DNA from: Pseudoponticoccus marisrubri
Lineage (GTDB): Bacteria > Pseudomonadota > Alphaproteobacteria > Rhodobacterales > Rhodobacteraceae
Reading direction: 5' to 3'
Length of the DNA: 64,000 nucleotides
Assembly (NCBI RefSeq): GCF_001482405.1
Contig: NZ_LPXO01000006.1
Coordinates: forward strand, 1-64,000
A model generated the notes under the pieces. It saw only the letters and a program-made list of their open reading frames with translations, was not told the DNA's origin and did no database searches. Both the position numbers and the translations under genes were made by a program. Positions 39,978 through 49,297 of this stretch are shown piece after piece (position 1 is the stretch's first letter; each line of letters begins with the position of its first letter).

Positions 39978-41003
39978 TTGCCGGCCGGTCGGATCCCGCG
40001 CGGGCAAGGCCCTTCGAAGGGCCTTGGTCAACGCGTTTGCAAACGCGTTGGGAAAGCGGTTTCGAAACCGCTTCTGCAAGCCGCTTCGAAGCGGCTTGCC
40101 ACCGTGGCCACCGCGCTCTGCATATCGACCGGCGCGCCGCTTGCACAGGATCTCGCCCTGCCTGCGGATGCCGAGCGCAGCTTTGCCACCACGCAGGATC
40201 CGGGCGTCTACCTGCTGCCCGTCGGCCCGTGGCGCGCGGGCGAGGGCCTGCCGACCCGCCGGATCGAGGGCGCGGTCCGGGTCGAAGCCTGGCGCATCGA
40301 CGGCACCGGCCTGACACCGTTTCAGCTGGTCCAGCCGCTGCGCGATGCGCTGGTCGCGGCGGGCTATGACATCGTGCTCGACTGCGCGGCCCGGACCTGC
40401 GGCGGGTTCGACTTCCGCTTTGCCACCACCGTGCTGCCGGCGCCCGAGATGTTCGTCGACCTCGCGCGCTATCATTTCGTCTCGGCGCTGGCGCCGCAGG
40501 GGGCCATCTCGCTGCTCGCCAGCCGCGACTCCGGCAAGGCCTATGTGCAGATCATCCGCGCGGGCGGCGCCGCCTCCGGGGGCGACACAAGCGCCGACGC
40601 GCCCCCCGCCCCGCCCGCGCGAAAGGGAGACATCATCGCGGCGCTGGAGAGCGCGGGGCATGTCATCCTCGACGATCTCGTCTTCCAGACAGGCGCCGCG
40701 GCACTGGGGGACGACCGGGTCGCCTCGCTGGATGCGCTGGCCGCCTACCTGCAGGACAACCCCGCCCGCCGCGTGCTTTTCGTGGGCCATACCGATGCCG
40801 TGGGCTCGCTCGAGGGCAACCAGGCCCTATCACGCCGGCGTGCGCAGGCGGCCGTGGCCTATCTGCGCGACCGCCACGCCATCCCCGACAGCCAGATCGG
40901 CGCCGCCGGGGTCGGCTACCTGTCGCCGGTGGCCAGCAACCTGACCGAAGCCGGGCGCGAGGCCAACCGCCGGGTCGAGGCGGTGCTCATCTCGACGGAG
41001 TAG
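39978..41003 (+). CDS. OmpA-family envelope protein; N-terminus overlaps the palindrome element
   Basis: 341 codons from a TTG at 39978, or 299 from a GTG at 40104. The C-terminal 110 residues form an OmpA peptidoglycan-binding domain (HVILDDLVFQTGAAALGDD, VLFVGHTDAVGSLEGNQALSRRRAQAAVAYL). The hydrophobic signal-like stretch LATVATALCISTGAPLAQ is preceded by lysine/arginine codons that come entirely from the repeat copy at 40003-40100 (GPSKGLGQRV..., KAVSKPLL...). With the GTG start the signal lacks a basic end. Neither start has a convincing ribosome-binding site. The middle region is a unique domain. It should be a periplasmic or outer-membrane protein. Confidence 0.75.
   Translation: MPAGRIPRGQGPSKGLGQRVCKRVGKAVSKPLLQAASKRLATVATALCISTGAPLAQDLALPADAERSFATTQDPGVYLLPVGPWRAGEGLPTRRIEGAVRVEAWRIDGTGLTPFQLVQPLRDALVAAGYDIVLDCAARTCGGFDFRFATTVLPAPEMFVDLARYHFVSALAPQGAISLLASRDSGKAYVQIIRAGGAASGGDTSADAPPAPPARKGDIIAALESAGHVILDDLVFQTGAAALGDDRVASLDALAAYLQDNPARRVLFVGHTDAVGSLEGNQALSRRRAQAAVAYLRDRHAIPDSQIGAAGVGYLSPVASNLTEAGREANRRVEAVLISTE
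40003..40100 (-). repeat. 98-bp quadruple-palindrome element, copy 2 (inverted)
   Basis: Four dyads: 40005-40026 (core AAGGCCCTTCGAAGGGCCTT), 40029-40050 (AACGCGTTTGCAAACGCGTT), 40054-40073 (AAGCGGTTTCGAAACCGCTT) and 40076-40099 (core AAGCCGCTTCGAAGCGGCTT). Its reverse complement aligns with copy 1: the first 24 bases are identical, and most differences in the other dyads are paired so that they stay palindromic. Same total length and nearly the same centre positions. Confidence 0.9.
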
Positions 41004-41047
41004 CGTGGCGCGCGGTTCCATGGCAGACTGGGCCCGGAGGAGCCCGC

Positions 41048-41470
41048 ATGACCTGGACCGCCCCGGCCACGGTCAAGCTGCTTTCGGGCGGCAACCCGCA
41101 GATCCCGAAAGGCACGGGCGAGGCACCGGTGCAGGCCTATATCGCGCATATACCGGGCTGGAAACGCCCGCTGGGCGAGACGCTCGACCGGCTGATCACA
41201 GAAACGGTTCCCGAGGTGCAGAAGGCAGTCAAGTGGAACTCGCCCTTCTACGGCTGCAACGGGATCCACTGGTTCCTCTCCTTTCACTGTTTCACCAGGT
41301 ACGTGAAGGTGACCTTCCTGAACGGGACCGACCTCGCACCCCGCCCGCCCGGGCGCTCGAAACACCCGAAGGTCCGCTATCTCGACATTCACGAGACGCC
41401 GGGGCTGGACATGCCGCAATTCGTGGACTGGGTCGGACAGGCCGCCCGGCTGCCCGGAGAGCGGCTCTAG
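41048..41470 (+). CDS. DUF1801 family protein
   Basis: 140 residues. The DUF1801/YdhG pattern is visible: ITETVPEVQKAVKWNSPFYGCNGIHWFLSFHCFTRYVKVTFLNG followed by a C-terminal HPKVRYLDIHETPGL and a final helix. Function is not established. It is a short stand-alone gene that ends before an inverted-repeat region. Confidence 0.82.
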   Translation: MTWTAPATVKLLSGGNPQIPKGTGEAPVQAYIAHIPGWKRPLGETLDRLITETVPEVQKAVKWNSPFYGCNGIHWFLSFHCFTRYVKVTFLNGTDLAPRPPGRSKHPKVRYLDIHETPGLDMPQFVDWVGQAARLPGERL

Positions 41471-41487
41471 GCCGAGGCCTCCGGCGG

Positions 41488-41546
41488 GAGTATTTGGAGA
41501 AAGATGAAAGGCGCGCGACCCTGCTTTCATCTTTCCGAAAATACTC
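41488..41546. repeat. inverted pair of a 23-bp repeat (GAGTATTT...GAAAGATGAAAG)
   Basis: GAGTATTT-GGA-GAAAGATGAAAG at 41488-41510 faces its near-perfect reverse complement at 41524-41546, with a 13-base loop. It lies between convergent genes and could act as a bidirectional terminator. Further single copies are at 49564-49586 and, more diverged, 62449-62470. Confidence 0.8.
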
Positions 41547-41657
41547 AGATCCACGATCTCCAAAATCGCAATCGCCCGAGCAAAGGGCGGAGGTCGAAAC
41601 CTCCGGACCCCGTGCGGGGCACGCGCGGCACTGGAACCGCGCGTGCCGAGGGGCGGG

Positions 41658-43223
41658 TCACTCCTTCACGGTGATCCGGCCATCGGTATAGGGCTGGTAG
41701 GGCGCGTTCTCGGCCAGGTACTCGGCGGTCACGTCGGCGAGGTCGGGGCCGTAATCATAGGCATTCTCGGCGTCACGGAACATGCCGTAGCCGTCACCGC
41801 CATTGCGCACGTAGTTGTTGGAGACCACGCCATAGGTCTGCTCGGGGTCGAGCGGCGCGCCACCGATCCTGACATCCGAGATCCGGCTGCCCGGCTCCTG
41901 GCCCAGGTCCACTGTGAAGGACATGCCCGCGACCTGCGGGAAGCGGCCGGCGCCGTCGGCGACCTGGCCGACACCGTTTTCCAGCGCCTCGAGCAGCGTG
42001 GCGCCGCTGACCTGGAAGGTCGACAGCGTGTTCTGGAAGGGCAGCACGGTGATCACCTCGCCCATGGTGACCTCGCCCGCGTCGATCGAGGCGCGCAGCC
42101 CGCCGCCGTTCTGGATCGCGACGTCGATGCCCTGGTCCTTCACCCGGGCCAGCATGGCATCGGCGACGAGGTTGCCCATGGTGCATTCCATCGCCCGGCA
42201 GACCGCGCGGTCGCCGTTGATCGCCTCGGCCGCCTCGGCCACGACGCGGGTCTTCATCTCCTCGATGGGACCGGCGAGCTCGGCCACCCGGGCGACGATC
42301 TCCTCGTCCTCTTCCACCGAGGCGTCCAGCAGGATGGTGTCGCCCGAGGCCTCGGTCACGTTGCCCGCGTCATCGAAGGTCAGCACGAGATGGCCCACAT
42401 ACTTGGAATAGGCATAGGCCTGCACCACGGGCACGTCGCCCACCATGGTCGGGTAGGCCATGGCCCCCTCTTCGGTGTTCGAGAACAGCGTGTGCGAGTG
42501 GCCGCCGACCACGAGGTCGACACCGGCGACCGATTCGGCGATCTCCATGTCCTTGCGCACGCCCACATGGGTCAGCGCGATGATCTTGTCGACGCCCTCG
42601 GATTGCAGCGTCTCGACATCGGCGCGCAGGCTCTCGATCTCGTCCTGGAAGATCACCGCCTCGCCGGGCGAGGAGGTCTCGGCCGTGTCGGTGGCCAGCG
42701 CCGAGATGATGCCGATGCGCGCGCCGCCCACCTCGATCACCGCGTGGTTGTCCAGCTTGCCCGACAGCACGTTGGACTGGCTGACATCGAGATTGCCCGA
42801 GATCACCGGGAAGGAGACACCGTCCAGCAGCTTGACCAGCCCCTCGGGGCCGTCGTCGAATTCGTGGTTGCCCACGGCCATGACGTCGAAGCCGATCTTC
42901 TCCATCATCTCGATTTCGACATCGCCCTTGTAGGTCGTGTACATCAGCGAGCCCTGGTACTGGTCGCCGGCATCCAGCACGAGCACGTTCTCGCCGGACA
43001 GCTCCTCGCGCAGCTCGGCGATCTTGGTGGCTACGCGGGCGTAGCCGCCAAAGCACTCGCCCGCGGCATTGTCCTCGGCGCCGCAGGTCGAATCATACTT
43101 GTTGATCGGCTCGATGCGGCTGTGCAGGTCGTTGATGTGGATGACGTGCAAGGTGTAGTCGGCCTGCGCGGTCCCGGCCATCAGGGCCAGGGCGGCGGTG
43201 CCGGTCATCAGGAGACGCGACAT
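41658..43223 (-). CDS. periplasmic 5'-nucleotidase/metallophosphatase
   Basis: 521 residues. A signal peptide (MSRLLMTGTAALALMAGTAQA), the metallophosphatase domain with HINDLHSRIEP, VGNHEFDDG and VVGGHSHTLF, then the 5'-nucleotidase C-terminal domain with QNGGGLRASIDAGEVTMGEV and NNYVRNGGDGYGMF. It hydrolyses nucleotides (and possibly UDP-sugars) to provide phosphate and nucleosides. Start preceded by AGAGGGAA. A single gene, no operon partner. Confidence 0.93.
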   Translation of the reverse strand: MSRLLMTGTAALALMAGTAQADYTLHVIHINDLHSRIEPINKYDSTCGAEDNAAGECFGGYARVATKIAELREELSGENVLVLDAGDQYQGSLMYTTYKGDVEIEMMEKIGFDVMAVGNHEFDDGPEGLVKLLDGVSFPVISGNLDVSQSNVLSGKLDNHAVIEVGGARIGIISALATDTAETSSPGEAVIFQDEIESLRADVETLQSEGVDKIIALTHVGVRKDMEIAESVAGVDLVVGGHSHTLFSNTEEGAMAYPTMVGDVPVVQAYAYSKYVGHLVLTFDDAGNVTEASGDTILLDASVEEDEEIVARVAELAGPIEEMKTRVVAEAAEAINGDRAVCRAMECTMGNLVADAMLARVKDQGIDVAIQNGGGLRASIDAGEVTMGEVITVLPFQNTLSTFQVSGATLLEALENGVGQVADGAGRFPQVAGMSFTVDLGQEPGSRISDVRIGGAPLDPEQTYGVVSNNYVRNGGDGYGMFRDAENAYDYGPDLADVTAEYLAENAPYQPYTDGRITVKE

Positions 43224-43376
43224 GGAAATTCCCTCTCTGTGGATCGACGTTATACCTCAGCAGACCCCGGCGCGCGCCGAGAGTCAAAGCCTGACGTGAC
43301 CTCTGGCAGGGATTCGTGACGCCACCATGACGGCGGCGGCTTGACCGCGGGCAGAGGGCGCGGCATCACCGCAGCC

Positions 43377-43715
43377 ATGCTGATTTACAAGATCCTGCGC
43401 GCCGCGGAATGGCAGGCGCTGCGTGACGCGGGCGAGACCCGCGGCGCGCCGGTCGACATCGCCGATGGCTACATCCACTTCTCGACCGCCGAGCAGGCGC
43501 GCGAGACGGCGGCCAAGCATTTCGCCGGCGATGACGGCCTGTTCCTTGCCGCGCTCGAGACCGACCGCATGGGCGATCCCCTGCGCTGGGAGCCCTCGCG
43601 CGGGGGCGCGCTCTTCCCGCATCTCTACGGACCTCTGCGGCTGGCGGACGTGGTCTGGTGCCAGCCCCTGCCGCTGGAGGACGGGGCGCATCGCTTTCCC
43701 GACGGGTTCGCATGA
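43377..43715 (+). CDS. DUF952 family protein
   Basis: 112 residues. The DUF952 signature is [21 protein letters not shown], followed by [19 protein letters not shown]. Function unknown; members resemble ADP-ribosyltransferase-like folds in other descriptions. The start is at the ATG matching MLIYKIL. It overlaps pyrD by 4 bases (ATGA) and so is coupled to it. Confidence 0.82.
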   Translation: MLIYKILRAAEWQALRDAGETRGAPVDIADGYIHFSTAEQARETAAKHFAGDDGLFLAALETDRMGDPLRWEPSRGGALFPHLYGPLRLADVVWCQPLPLEDGAHRFPDGFA

Positions 43716-44770
43716 ACCTGTTCGAACGTGCCGGCATGGTGCTTCTGCGCCGGATGGACCCCGAGGCGGCGCATGGGCTGGCGCTGCAGGCGCTGCGCGC
43801 CGGGGCCGCCGCGGCGCCCGGGCTGGTCACCTCCGCGCGGCTGCGCACGCAGGTCGCAGGGCTGAACCTGCCCAACCCGGTCGGGCTGGCGGCAGGGTTC
43901 GACAAGAACGCCACCGCGCTACAGGGGCTGTCGCGCGCCGGGTTCGGCTTCGTCGAGGTGGGCGCCGCCACGCCGCGGCCGCAGCCGGGCAACCCGCGCC
44001 CGCGGCTCTTCCGCCTGACCGAGGACGCCGCCGCGATCAACCGGTTCGGCTTCAACAATGACGGGATGGAGGCGATTGCCGGCCGGCTGGCCACGCGCCC
44101 GCGCGACCTTGTGCTGGGGCTGAACCTCGGCGCCAACAAGGACAGCCCCGACCGCGCGGCGGATTTCGCCGCGGTGCTGGCCCGCTGCGGTGCGCTGGTG
44201 GAGTTCGCCACGGTCAATGTCAGCTCGCCCAATACCGAGAAGCTGCGCGACCTGCAGGGCAAGGCGGCGCTGTCGGCGCTGCTGGCCGGGGTGATGGCGG
44301 AGCGCGACGGGCTGGAGCGGCCGATCCCGGTCTTTCTCAAGATCGCGCCGGATCTCGACACCGCGGCGCTGGAGGACGTGGCCGAGGTCGCGCTGGAAAG
44401 CGGCGTCTCGGGGGTGATCGCCACCAACACCACCCTGTCGCGGGTCGGGCTGCGCTCGCGCCATGCCGGCGAGGCGGGCGGGCTCTCCGGCCAGCCGCTC
44501 TTCGAGCGCGCGACCCGCGTGCTGGCGCAGCTCTCGACGCTGACCGAGGGGCGCCTGCCGTTGATCGGCGTGGGCGGGGTCGGCTCGGCCGAGCAGGCCT
44601 ATGAAAAGATCCGCGCCGGGGCCTCGGCGGTGCAGCTCTACACCGCGCTGGTCTATGGCGGGCTGGGGCTGGGCGCCGAGATCGCGCGCGGTCTGGACGA
44701 GCTGCTGGCGCGGGACGGTTTTGCCAATGTCGCCGATGCGGTCGGCACGGGGCGCACGGCATGGACCTGA
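43712..44770 (+). CDS. pyrD: dihydroorotate dehydrogenase (quinone), class 2
   Basis: 352 residues. A class-2 membrane-associated enzyme with an N-terminal helical arm ([29 protein letters not shown]), the FMN/substrate motifs [29 protein letters not shown] (with the catalytic Ser of class 2), KIAPDLD, and [28 protein letters not shown]. It oxidises dihydroorotate to orotate with quinone. It overlaps its upstream and downstream neighbours. Confidence 0.95.
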   Translation: MNLFERAGMVLLRRMDPEAAHGLALQALRAGAAAAPGLVTSARLRTQVAGLNLPNPVGLAAGFDKNATALQGLSRAGFGFVEVGAATPRPQPGNPRPRLFRLTEDAAAINRFGFNNDGMEAIAGRLATRPRDLVLGLNLGANKDSPDRAADFAAVLARCGALVEFATVNVSSPNTEKLRDLQGKAALSALLAGVMAERDGLERPIPVFLKIAPDLDTAALEDVAEVALESGVSGVIATNTTLSRVGLRSRHAGEAGGLSGQPLFERATRVLAQLSTLTEGRLPLIGVGGVGSAEQAYEKIRAGASAVQLYTALVYGGLGLGAEIARGLDELLARDGFANVADAVGTGRTAWT

Positions 44771-45105
44771 TCCTCTGGCACAACCCGCGCTGCTCGAAAA
44801 GCCGCGCCGCGCTGGCGCTGCTGGAGGAGGCCGGCGCGCCGCTCACCCTGCGCCGCTACCTCGACGACCCGCCGACCGAGGCCGAGCTGCGGGCGCTGCA
44901 GAGCGCGCTGGACCTGCCCGCGATCGCGATGATGCGCCCGAAAGAGGCCGCCTTCCGCGAGATGGGCCTGTCGCGCGACATGGAGGACGCGACGCTGATC
45001 GCCGCCATGGCGCGGCAGCCGAAACTGATCGAGCGCCCGGTGCTGATCGCCGGGGAGCGCGCGGTGATCGGGCGGCCGCCCGAGCGCGTTCTGACGTTGC
45101 TTTAG
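44761..45105 (+). CDS. ArsC/Spx-family arsenate reductase-like protein
   Basis: 114 residues, glutaredoxin-coupled ArsC type. The active-site loop is [12 protein letters not shown]. The trio of arginines is plausible ([14 protein letters not shown] and IGRPPERVL). It could reduce arsenate, or serve a regulatory role as in Spx/YffB. There is no ars operon here; it overlaps pyrD by 10 bases, so it is expressed with pyrimidine synthesis. Confidence 0.85.
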   Translation: MDLILWHNPRCSKSRAALALLEEAGAPLTLRRYLDDPPTEAELRALQSALDLPAIAMMRPKEAAFREMGLSRDMEDATLIAAMARQPKLIERPVLIAGERAVIGRPPERVLTLL

Positions 45106-45106
45106 G

Positions 45107-45769
45107 CTAGAGCCGCGGCACGGGCTGCGCGCTGCGGGCGGCCTCGACAAAGGCGCGGATCTTCGCGGCATCCTTGACGCCGCGCGCCGCCTCGACCCCG
45201 GAGGAGACGTCGACCTGCCGCGTGCCGGTCATCGCGATGGCCTCGGCCACGTTGTCGGCGGTCAGCCCGCCGGCCAGCATCCACGGCCTGGCAAAGCGCC
45301 GCCCGGCCACCAGCCGCCAGTCGAAGGAGAGCCCGTTGCCGCCGGGCAACGCCGCGTCGCGCGGAGGCTTGGCATCCACCAGCAGCTGGTCGGCCACCGC
45401 CTCATACTCCGCCAGCTGGCCGAGGTCCGCGGCATCGCGCAGCCCCACCGCCTTCATCACCGGCAGGCCGTGACGGGCGCGGAGCGCGGCCACGCGCTCG
45501 GGCGTCTCGGCGCCCTGCAATTGCAGCATGTCCAGCGGCACCGTGTCGACGATCCGGTCCAGCACGCGGTCCTCGGCATCGACCACCAGCGCCACCTTGG
45601 CCAGCCCGACCGGCGCCTCCTGCGCCAGCGCGCGGGCCTGCTCCGGGGTCACGTTGCGCGGGCTCTTCTCGAAGAAGACAAAGCCGCAATAGGCCGCGCC
45701 GGCCTCGGCCACCGCGACCACGTCCTCGGGCCGCGACAAGCCGCAGATCTTCACCCGGATGTCGCGCAT
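45107..45769 (-). CDS. trpF: phosphoribosylanthranilate isomerase
   Basis: 220 residues. TrpF signatures: [36 protein letters not shown] with the catalytic Cys, [10 protein letters not shown], and the end [13 protein letters not shown]...[19 protein letters not shown]. It isomerises PRA to CdRP in tryptophan synthesis. No other trp genes are in the window; the ihfB-lapA-trpF order is the usual one in this family. Confidence 0.96.
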   Translation of the reverse strand: MRDIRVKICGLSRPEDVVAVAEAGAAYCGFVFFEKSPRNVTPEQARALAQEAPVGLAKVALVVDAEDRVLDRIVDTVPLDMLQLQGAETPERVAALRARHGLPVMKAVGLRDAADLGQLAEYEAVADQLLVDAKPPRDAALPGGNGLSFDWRLVAGRRFARPWMLAGGLTADNVAEAIAMTGTRQVDVSSGVEAARGVKDAAKIRAFVEAARSAQPVPRL

Positions 45770-45812
45770 CTGGAGCCTTTCCGAAATAGCGGGGCGCGCG
45801 CGCCCCCGGCGG

Positions 45813-46172
45813 TCAGCTGGACTGGTCGAGGATGGCCAGCACCTCGTCCTTGTCCTTGTCGCGCTCGGCCTGCGTCTTGCGCAGCTCGCGCTCCAGCTGG
45901 CGCACCTCGCCCTTGCGCTTCGCTGCCTCGCTGCGGTGCTTGAACTCGCGCAGCCATTCCCAGATGAAACCGATCAGCAGGCCCAGCACGATGCCGGCAA
46001 AGATCACGATGAAGAGCGGCAGCTCGACCGAGATCGCCAGCCATTCGATGCCCGGGAAGCTGGCCAGCCCCGAGGGCAGCGTGTTCAGCGTCACCGCGCC
46101 GCGATTGGCCAGGGCCAGCGTCACAAGGATCACGGCCAGCGCCGCCAGGAACGCATAACGAATGTAGCGCAT
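45813..46172 (-). CDS. lapA: LapA domain (DUF1049) membrane protein
   Basis: 119 residues. Two N-terminal membrane helices ([20 protein letters not shown] and [19 protein letters not shown]) followed by a cytoplasmic coiled coil ([34 protein letters not shown]). The LapA/YciS family helps control LPS synthesis in enterobacteria; whether that applies here is inference. It starts 4 bases after ihfB. Confidence 0.85.
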   Translation of the reverse strand: MRYIRYAFLAALAVILVTLALANRGAVTLNTLPSGLASFPGIEWLAISVELPLFIVIFAGIVLGLLIGFIWEWLREFKHRSEAAKRKGEVRQLERELRKTQAERDKDKDEVLAILDQSS

Positions 46173-46176
46173 CAGT

Positions 46177-46458
46177 TCATTTCCCGTTCAGTCGGTCCCG
46201 CAGCAGCTTGCCGGTCTTGAAGAAGGGCACGTGCTTTTCCTCGACCGCCACCGATTCCCCCGTACGGGGATTCCGGCCGATCCGCGCGTCCCGCTTCTTG
46301 ACCGAAAACGCCCCGAAGCCCCGCAACTCGACCCGGTCGCCCCGGGCCATGGCATTGGTGATCTCTTCGAAGATCGTGTTCACGATCCTCTCCACGTCAC
46401 GCTGATACAGATGCGGGTTCTCGTCCGCAATCTTCTGGATCAGTTCCGATCTGATCAT
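46177..46458 (-). CDS. ihfB: integration host factor subunit beta
   Basis: 93 residues. HU/IHF fold with the DNA-intercalating beta-arm [24 protein letters not shown] and the IHF-type start [27 protein letters not shown]. The partner IhfA is not in the window. It bends DNA for recombination, replication and transcription. It sits downstream of rpsA, a widely conserved position. Confidence 0.95.
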   Translation of the reverse strand: MIRSELIQKIADENPHLYQRDVERIVNTIFEEITNAMARGDRVELRGFGAFSVKKRDARIGRNPRTGESVAVEEKHVPFFKTGKLLRDRLNGK

Positions 46459-46728
46459 GACACGCTATCCCCCGATGCCGCGATACCCGGTCCTTGTCGG
46501 ACTATACGCGCAGAGAGGTGTTTCGGAAACAGTGCTTCTCGGGGAAAACGTATAGTTTGCAGCGCTTTGCATCCGCGAATCGCGCAAACGCCCTTTGCGG
46601 CCGCATCCGGCGCGCCGATCCCGCCCCCTGCCAGCAGGCCGGCAAGGCACGATTCGGCCCCCTGCCGCGGCGCGGCGCCGCGGTCCGAGGAGGCATGTCG
46701 CAGGACATGGGGGCGGCCCCGGGCGGGG

Positions 46729-47022
46729 CTACTGGCAGACGGCCACGAACTCCGTCCGGCCGCGCCGGTCGGTGTCGCGGGGCTGGAAATAGACCAGCCC
46801 CATGCCGCCCTCGACACAGGCCTGCGCGGCGCGTTCGCGCACCTCGTTGGCGCTCCAGGCGTCGCCGAACCGGCCCCGCAACTGGCTCTGGCCCTGCACG
46901 GTCACGGCCCGCATCTCCAGCGACAGCCCACCGGGCGAGGGCGCGCTTGGCGCCTGCGCCAGCCCCGCGACGGGCAGGACGACAAGGCCCGCCCCCAGCA
47001 TCACGGCACGGAAGGTCTTCAT
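46729..47022 (-). CDS. small secreted protein of unknown function
   Basis: 97 residues. A signal peptide (MKTFRAVMLGAGLVVLPVAGLAQ), then one small domain with two cysteines (QACVEGGMG and AVCQ at the very end) that could form a disulfide; the middle reads VTVQGQSQLRGRFGDAWSANEVRERAA. The ATG at 47022 is 9 bases after GGAG; a closer ATG is 3 bases after it. It lies between ihfB and rpsA. Not a family I can name. Confidence 0.65.
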   Translation of the reverse strand: MKTFRAVMLGAGLVVLPVAGLAQAPSAPSPGGLSLEMRAVTVQGQSQLRGRFGDAWSANEVRERAAQACVEGGMGLVYFQPRDTDRRGRTEFVAVCQ

Positions 47023-47134
47023 CTGCATCAACTCCAGCTTTTCCCATGGCTGGACGAGCTAAGCAAAATCCCGGCCGCCGGGCGAGCGGATTCTGCCCCG
47101 CCCCGCATCACGATCGCCTCACCACACGGCCACG

Positions 47135-47165
47135 AAAAAGGGGCCCCGCCTGCGCGGGACCCCCT
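47135..47165 (-). terminator. intrinsic terminator of rpsA
   Basis: On the minus strand a stem built on GGGGTCCCGC / GCGGGGCCCC (one G-T wobble) is followed by TTTTT, about 30 bases after the rpsA stop. Confidence 0.8.
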
Positions 47166-47196
47166 TGATCTGTCAGTGCCTTGACGGCGGGCGGGC

Positions 47197-48873
47197 TCAG
47201 TTGTCGCCCTTGAGCGCCGCGCCAAGGATGTCGCCCAGCGACGCACCCGAATCGGAGGAGCCATACTGCTGCACGGCTTCCTTTTCCTCGGCGATCTCGC
47301 GCGCCTTGATCGACAGGCCCAGGCGGCGGGTCTTCATGTCGATATTGGTGACGCGGACATCCACCTTGTCGCCGACCGAGAAACGCTCGGGGCGCTGCTC
47401 GGAGCGGTCACGCGACAGGTCGGAGCGGCGGATGAAGGACTTCATGCCCTCGTATTCCACCTCGATGCCGCCATCCTCGATCGCGGTGACCTCGACGGTC
47501 ACGATCGAGCCACGGCGCACGCCGCCGGTCGCCTCGGCGAACTTGTCGCCGCCCAGCGCCTTGATCGACAGCGAGATGCGCTCCTTCTCGGTATCCACCT
47601 CGGAGACCACCGCCTGCACGATGTCGCCCTTGCGGTATTCCTGGATCGCTTCCTCGCCGCGCTGGTCCCAGCTCAGGTCGGACAGGTGCACCATGCCGTC
47701 GATATCGCCTTCGAGACCGATGAACAGGCCGAACTCGGTGATGTTCTTGACCTCGCCCTCGACCTGCGTGCCCTCGGGATGGGTCTCGGAGAAGACTTCC
47801 CACGGGTTGCGCATGGTCTGCTTGAGACCCAGCGACACGCGGCGCTTGGCCGGGTCGATCTCGAGCACCATGACGTCGACTTCCTGGCTGGTCGAGACGA
47901 TCTTGCCGGGATGCACGTTCTTCTTGGTCCAGGACATTTCCGAGACGTGGACCAGGCCCTCGACACCGGGTTCCAGCTCCACGAAGGCGCCGTAATCGGT
48001 GATGTTGGTCACGCGGCCCTTGTGGACCGAGGCCAGCGGGTACTTGACGCCCACCAGGTCCCACGGATCTTCCTGCAGCTGCTTCATGCCCAGGCTGATG
48101 CGGTGGGTTTCCTTGTTGATCTTGATGACCTGGACCTTGACGGTCTCGCCGATCGACAGGATCTCGGACGGGTGGTTGACCCGGCGCCACGCCATGTCGG
48201 TGACGTGCAGCAGGCCGTCGACACCGCCGAGATCGACGAAGGCGCCGTATTCGGTGATGTTCTTGACCACGCCGTCAACGGCATCGCCTTCCTGCAGCTT
48301 CGCGATGACCTCGGCGCGCTGCTCGGCACGGCTCTCTTCCAGGATGGCGCGGCGCGACACGACGATATTGCCGCGGCGGCGATCCATCTTGAGGATCTGG
48401 AAGGGCTGCTTGAGACCCATCAGCGGGCCGGCGTCGCGCACCGGGCGCACATCGACCTGGCTGCCCGGCAGGAAGGCCACGGCACCGCCCAGATCGACGG
48501 TGAAGCCACCCTTGACCCGGCCGAAGATCGCACCCTCGACGCGGGCGTCGTCGGCATAGGCCTTCTCGAGACGGTCCCACGCGGCTTCGCGGCGGGCCAT
48601 CTCGCGGCTGATGACGGCTTCGCCACGGGCGTTCTCGGCGGCGCGAAGATAGACCTCGACCTCGTCGCCGACGCCGACATCGGGCGCTTCACCGGGTTCT
48701 GCGAATTCCTTGAGTTCGACGCGGCCTTCCATCTTGTAGCCGACATCGATGATGGCCTGGCCCGCTTCGATCGCGATGACCTTGCCCTTGACGACAGTGC
48801 CCTCGTCGGGCGTGTCCATTTCGAGGCTTTCATTCAGGAGGGCCTCGAACTCCTCCATGCTTGCGTTTGCCAT
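47197..48873 (-). CDS. rpsA: 30S ribosomal protein S1
   Basis: 558 residues with six S1/OB repeats. Typical repeats are VKGKVIAIEAGQAIIDVGYKMEGRVELKEF at the start, VVKNITEYGAFVDLGGVDGLLHVTDMAW, and RVTNITDYGAFVELEPGVEGLVHVSEMSW. It binds mRNA and helps initiation on weak ribosome-binding sites. The start at MANASMEEFEALLNES is the usual one for this family although its AAGGA is far upstream. Confidence 0.97.
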   Translation of the reverse strand: MANASMEEFEALLNESLEMDTPDEGTVVKGKVIAIEAGQAIIDVGYKMEGRVELKEFAEPGEAPDVGVGDEVEVYLRAAENARGEAVISREMARREAAWDRLEKAYADDARVEGAIFGRVKGGFTVDLGGAVAFLPGSQVDVRPVRDAGPLMGLKQPFQILKMDRRRGNIVVSRRAILEESRAEQRAEVIAKLQEGDAVDGVVKNITEYGAFVDLGGVDGLLHVTDMAWRRVNHPSEILSIGETVKVQVIKINKETHRISLGMKQLQEDPWDLVGVKYPLASVHKGRVTNITDYGAFVELEPGVEGLVHVSEMSWTKKNVHPGKIVSTSQEVDVMVLEIDPAKRRVSLGLKQTMRNPWEVFSETHPEGTQVEGEVKNITEFGLFIGLEGDIDGMVHLSDLSWDQRGEEAIQEYRKGDIVQAVVSEVDTEKERISLSIKALGGDKFAEATGGVRRGSIVTVEVTAIEDGGIEVEYEGMKSFIRRSDLSRDRSEQRPERFSVGDKVDVRVTNIDMKTRRLGLSIKAREIAEEKEAVQQYGSSDSGASLGDILGAALKGDN

Positions 48874-49297
48874 ATGGCTGTTCGGTTCCTTTTCAAACAT
48901 TATGCTGGCCGGGCGGTTGTCTCCGCCGGTCTGGGGTGCCGTCCGCGCGCGGGCGCGCGATCCGTTTGGTCACGTGGCCTGCCGCAAAACAAAGAGGGCC
49001 GGTGAATTCCCGACCCTGCTCGCTCCTCGTTCGCGGCCTCTGGTGCCTTGTCGACAGCGCGCTCTTTAACGCCTGAGAGGGCGCATGGCAAGCCCCCAAG
49101 GCCCTTCGGACCGCGCCCGGAGCGCGTCATGGACGCATTCGGCGCGCCCTGCCCTGCCCTCTGCCCGGCCCTGCGGCAAGTCGGGTTTTCCCGCCCGCGC
49201 CCCCGGGCGCGGGTCGGGAATGCCGCCATACCGGGCAGGCCGCGCACGTGCCAGGGTGGCGCCATTACGAAGGACCCTTTTCAGGAGATGCAGAGAG
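48874..49297. other. 424-base gap between rpsA and the next gene: leader and divergent promoter region
   Basis: No gene is seen here. The minus strand has a possible rpsA promoter: TTGCCA (49091-49086), 16 bases, TTAAAG (49069-49064), giving a leader of about 185 bases, long enough for S1 autoregulation. At 49188-49220 there is a strong imperfect hairpin (arms TTCCCG-C-CCGCGCC and GGCGCGG-G-T-CGGGAA) with no T-run, so it is not a classic terminator. Confidence 0.35.

Noticed and set aside
40104-41003. The OmpA-like protein as a lipoprotein with ALC as lipobox
   Set aside because: Leucine directly before the cysteine does not fit the small-residue requirement of a lipobox.
49188-49220. The strong hairpin upstream of the small acidic gene as a terminator
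   Set aside because: Neither strand has a T-run after it and no gene ends close by on the matching strand.
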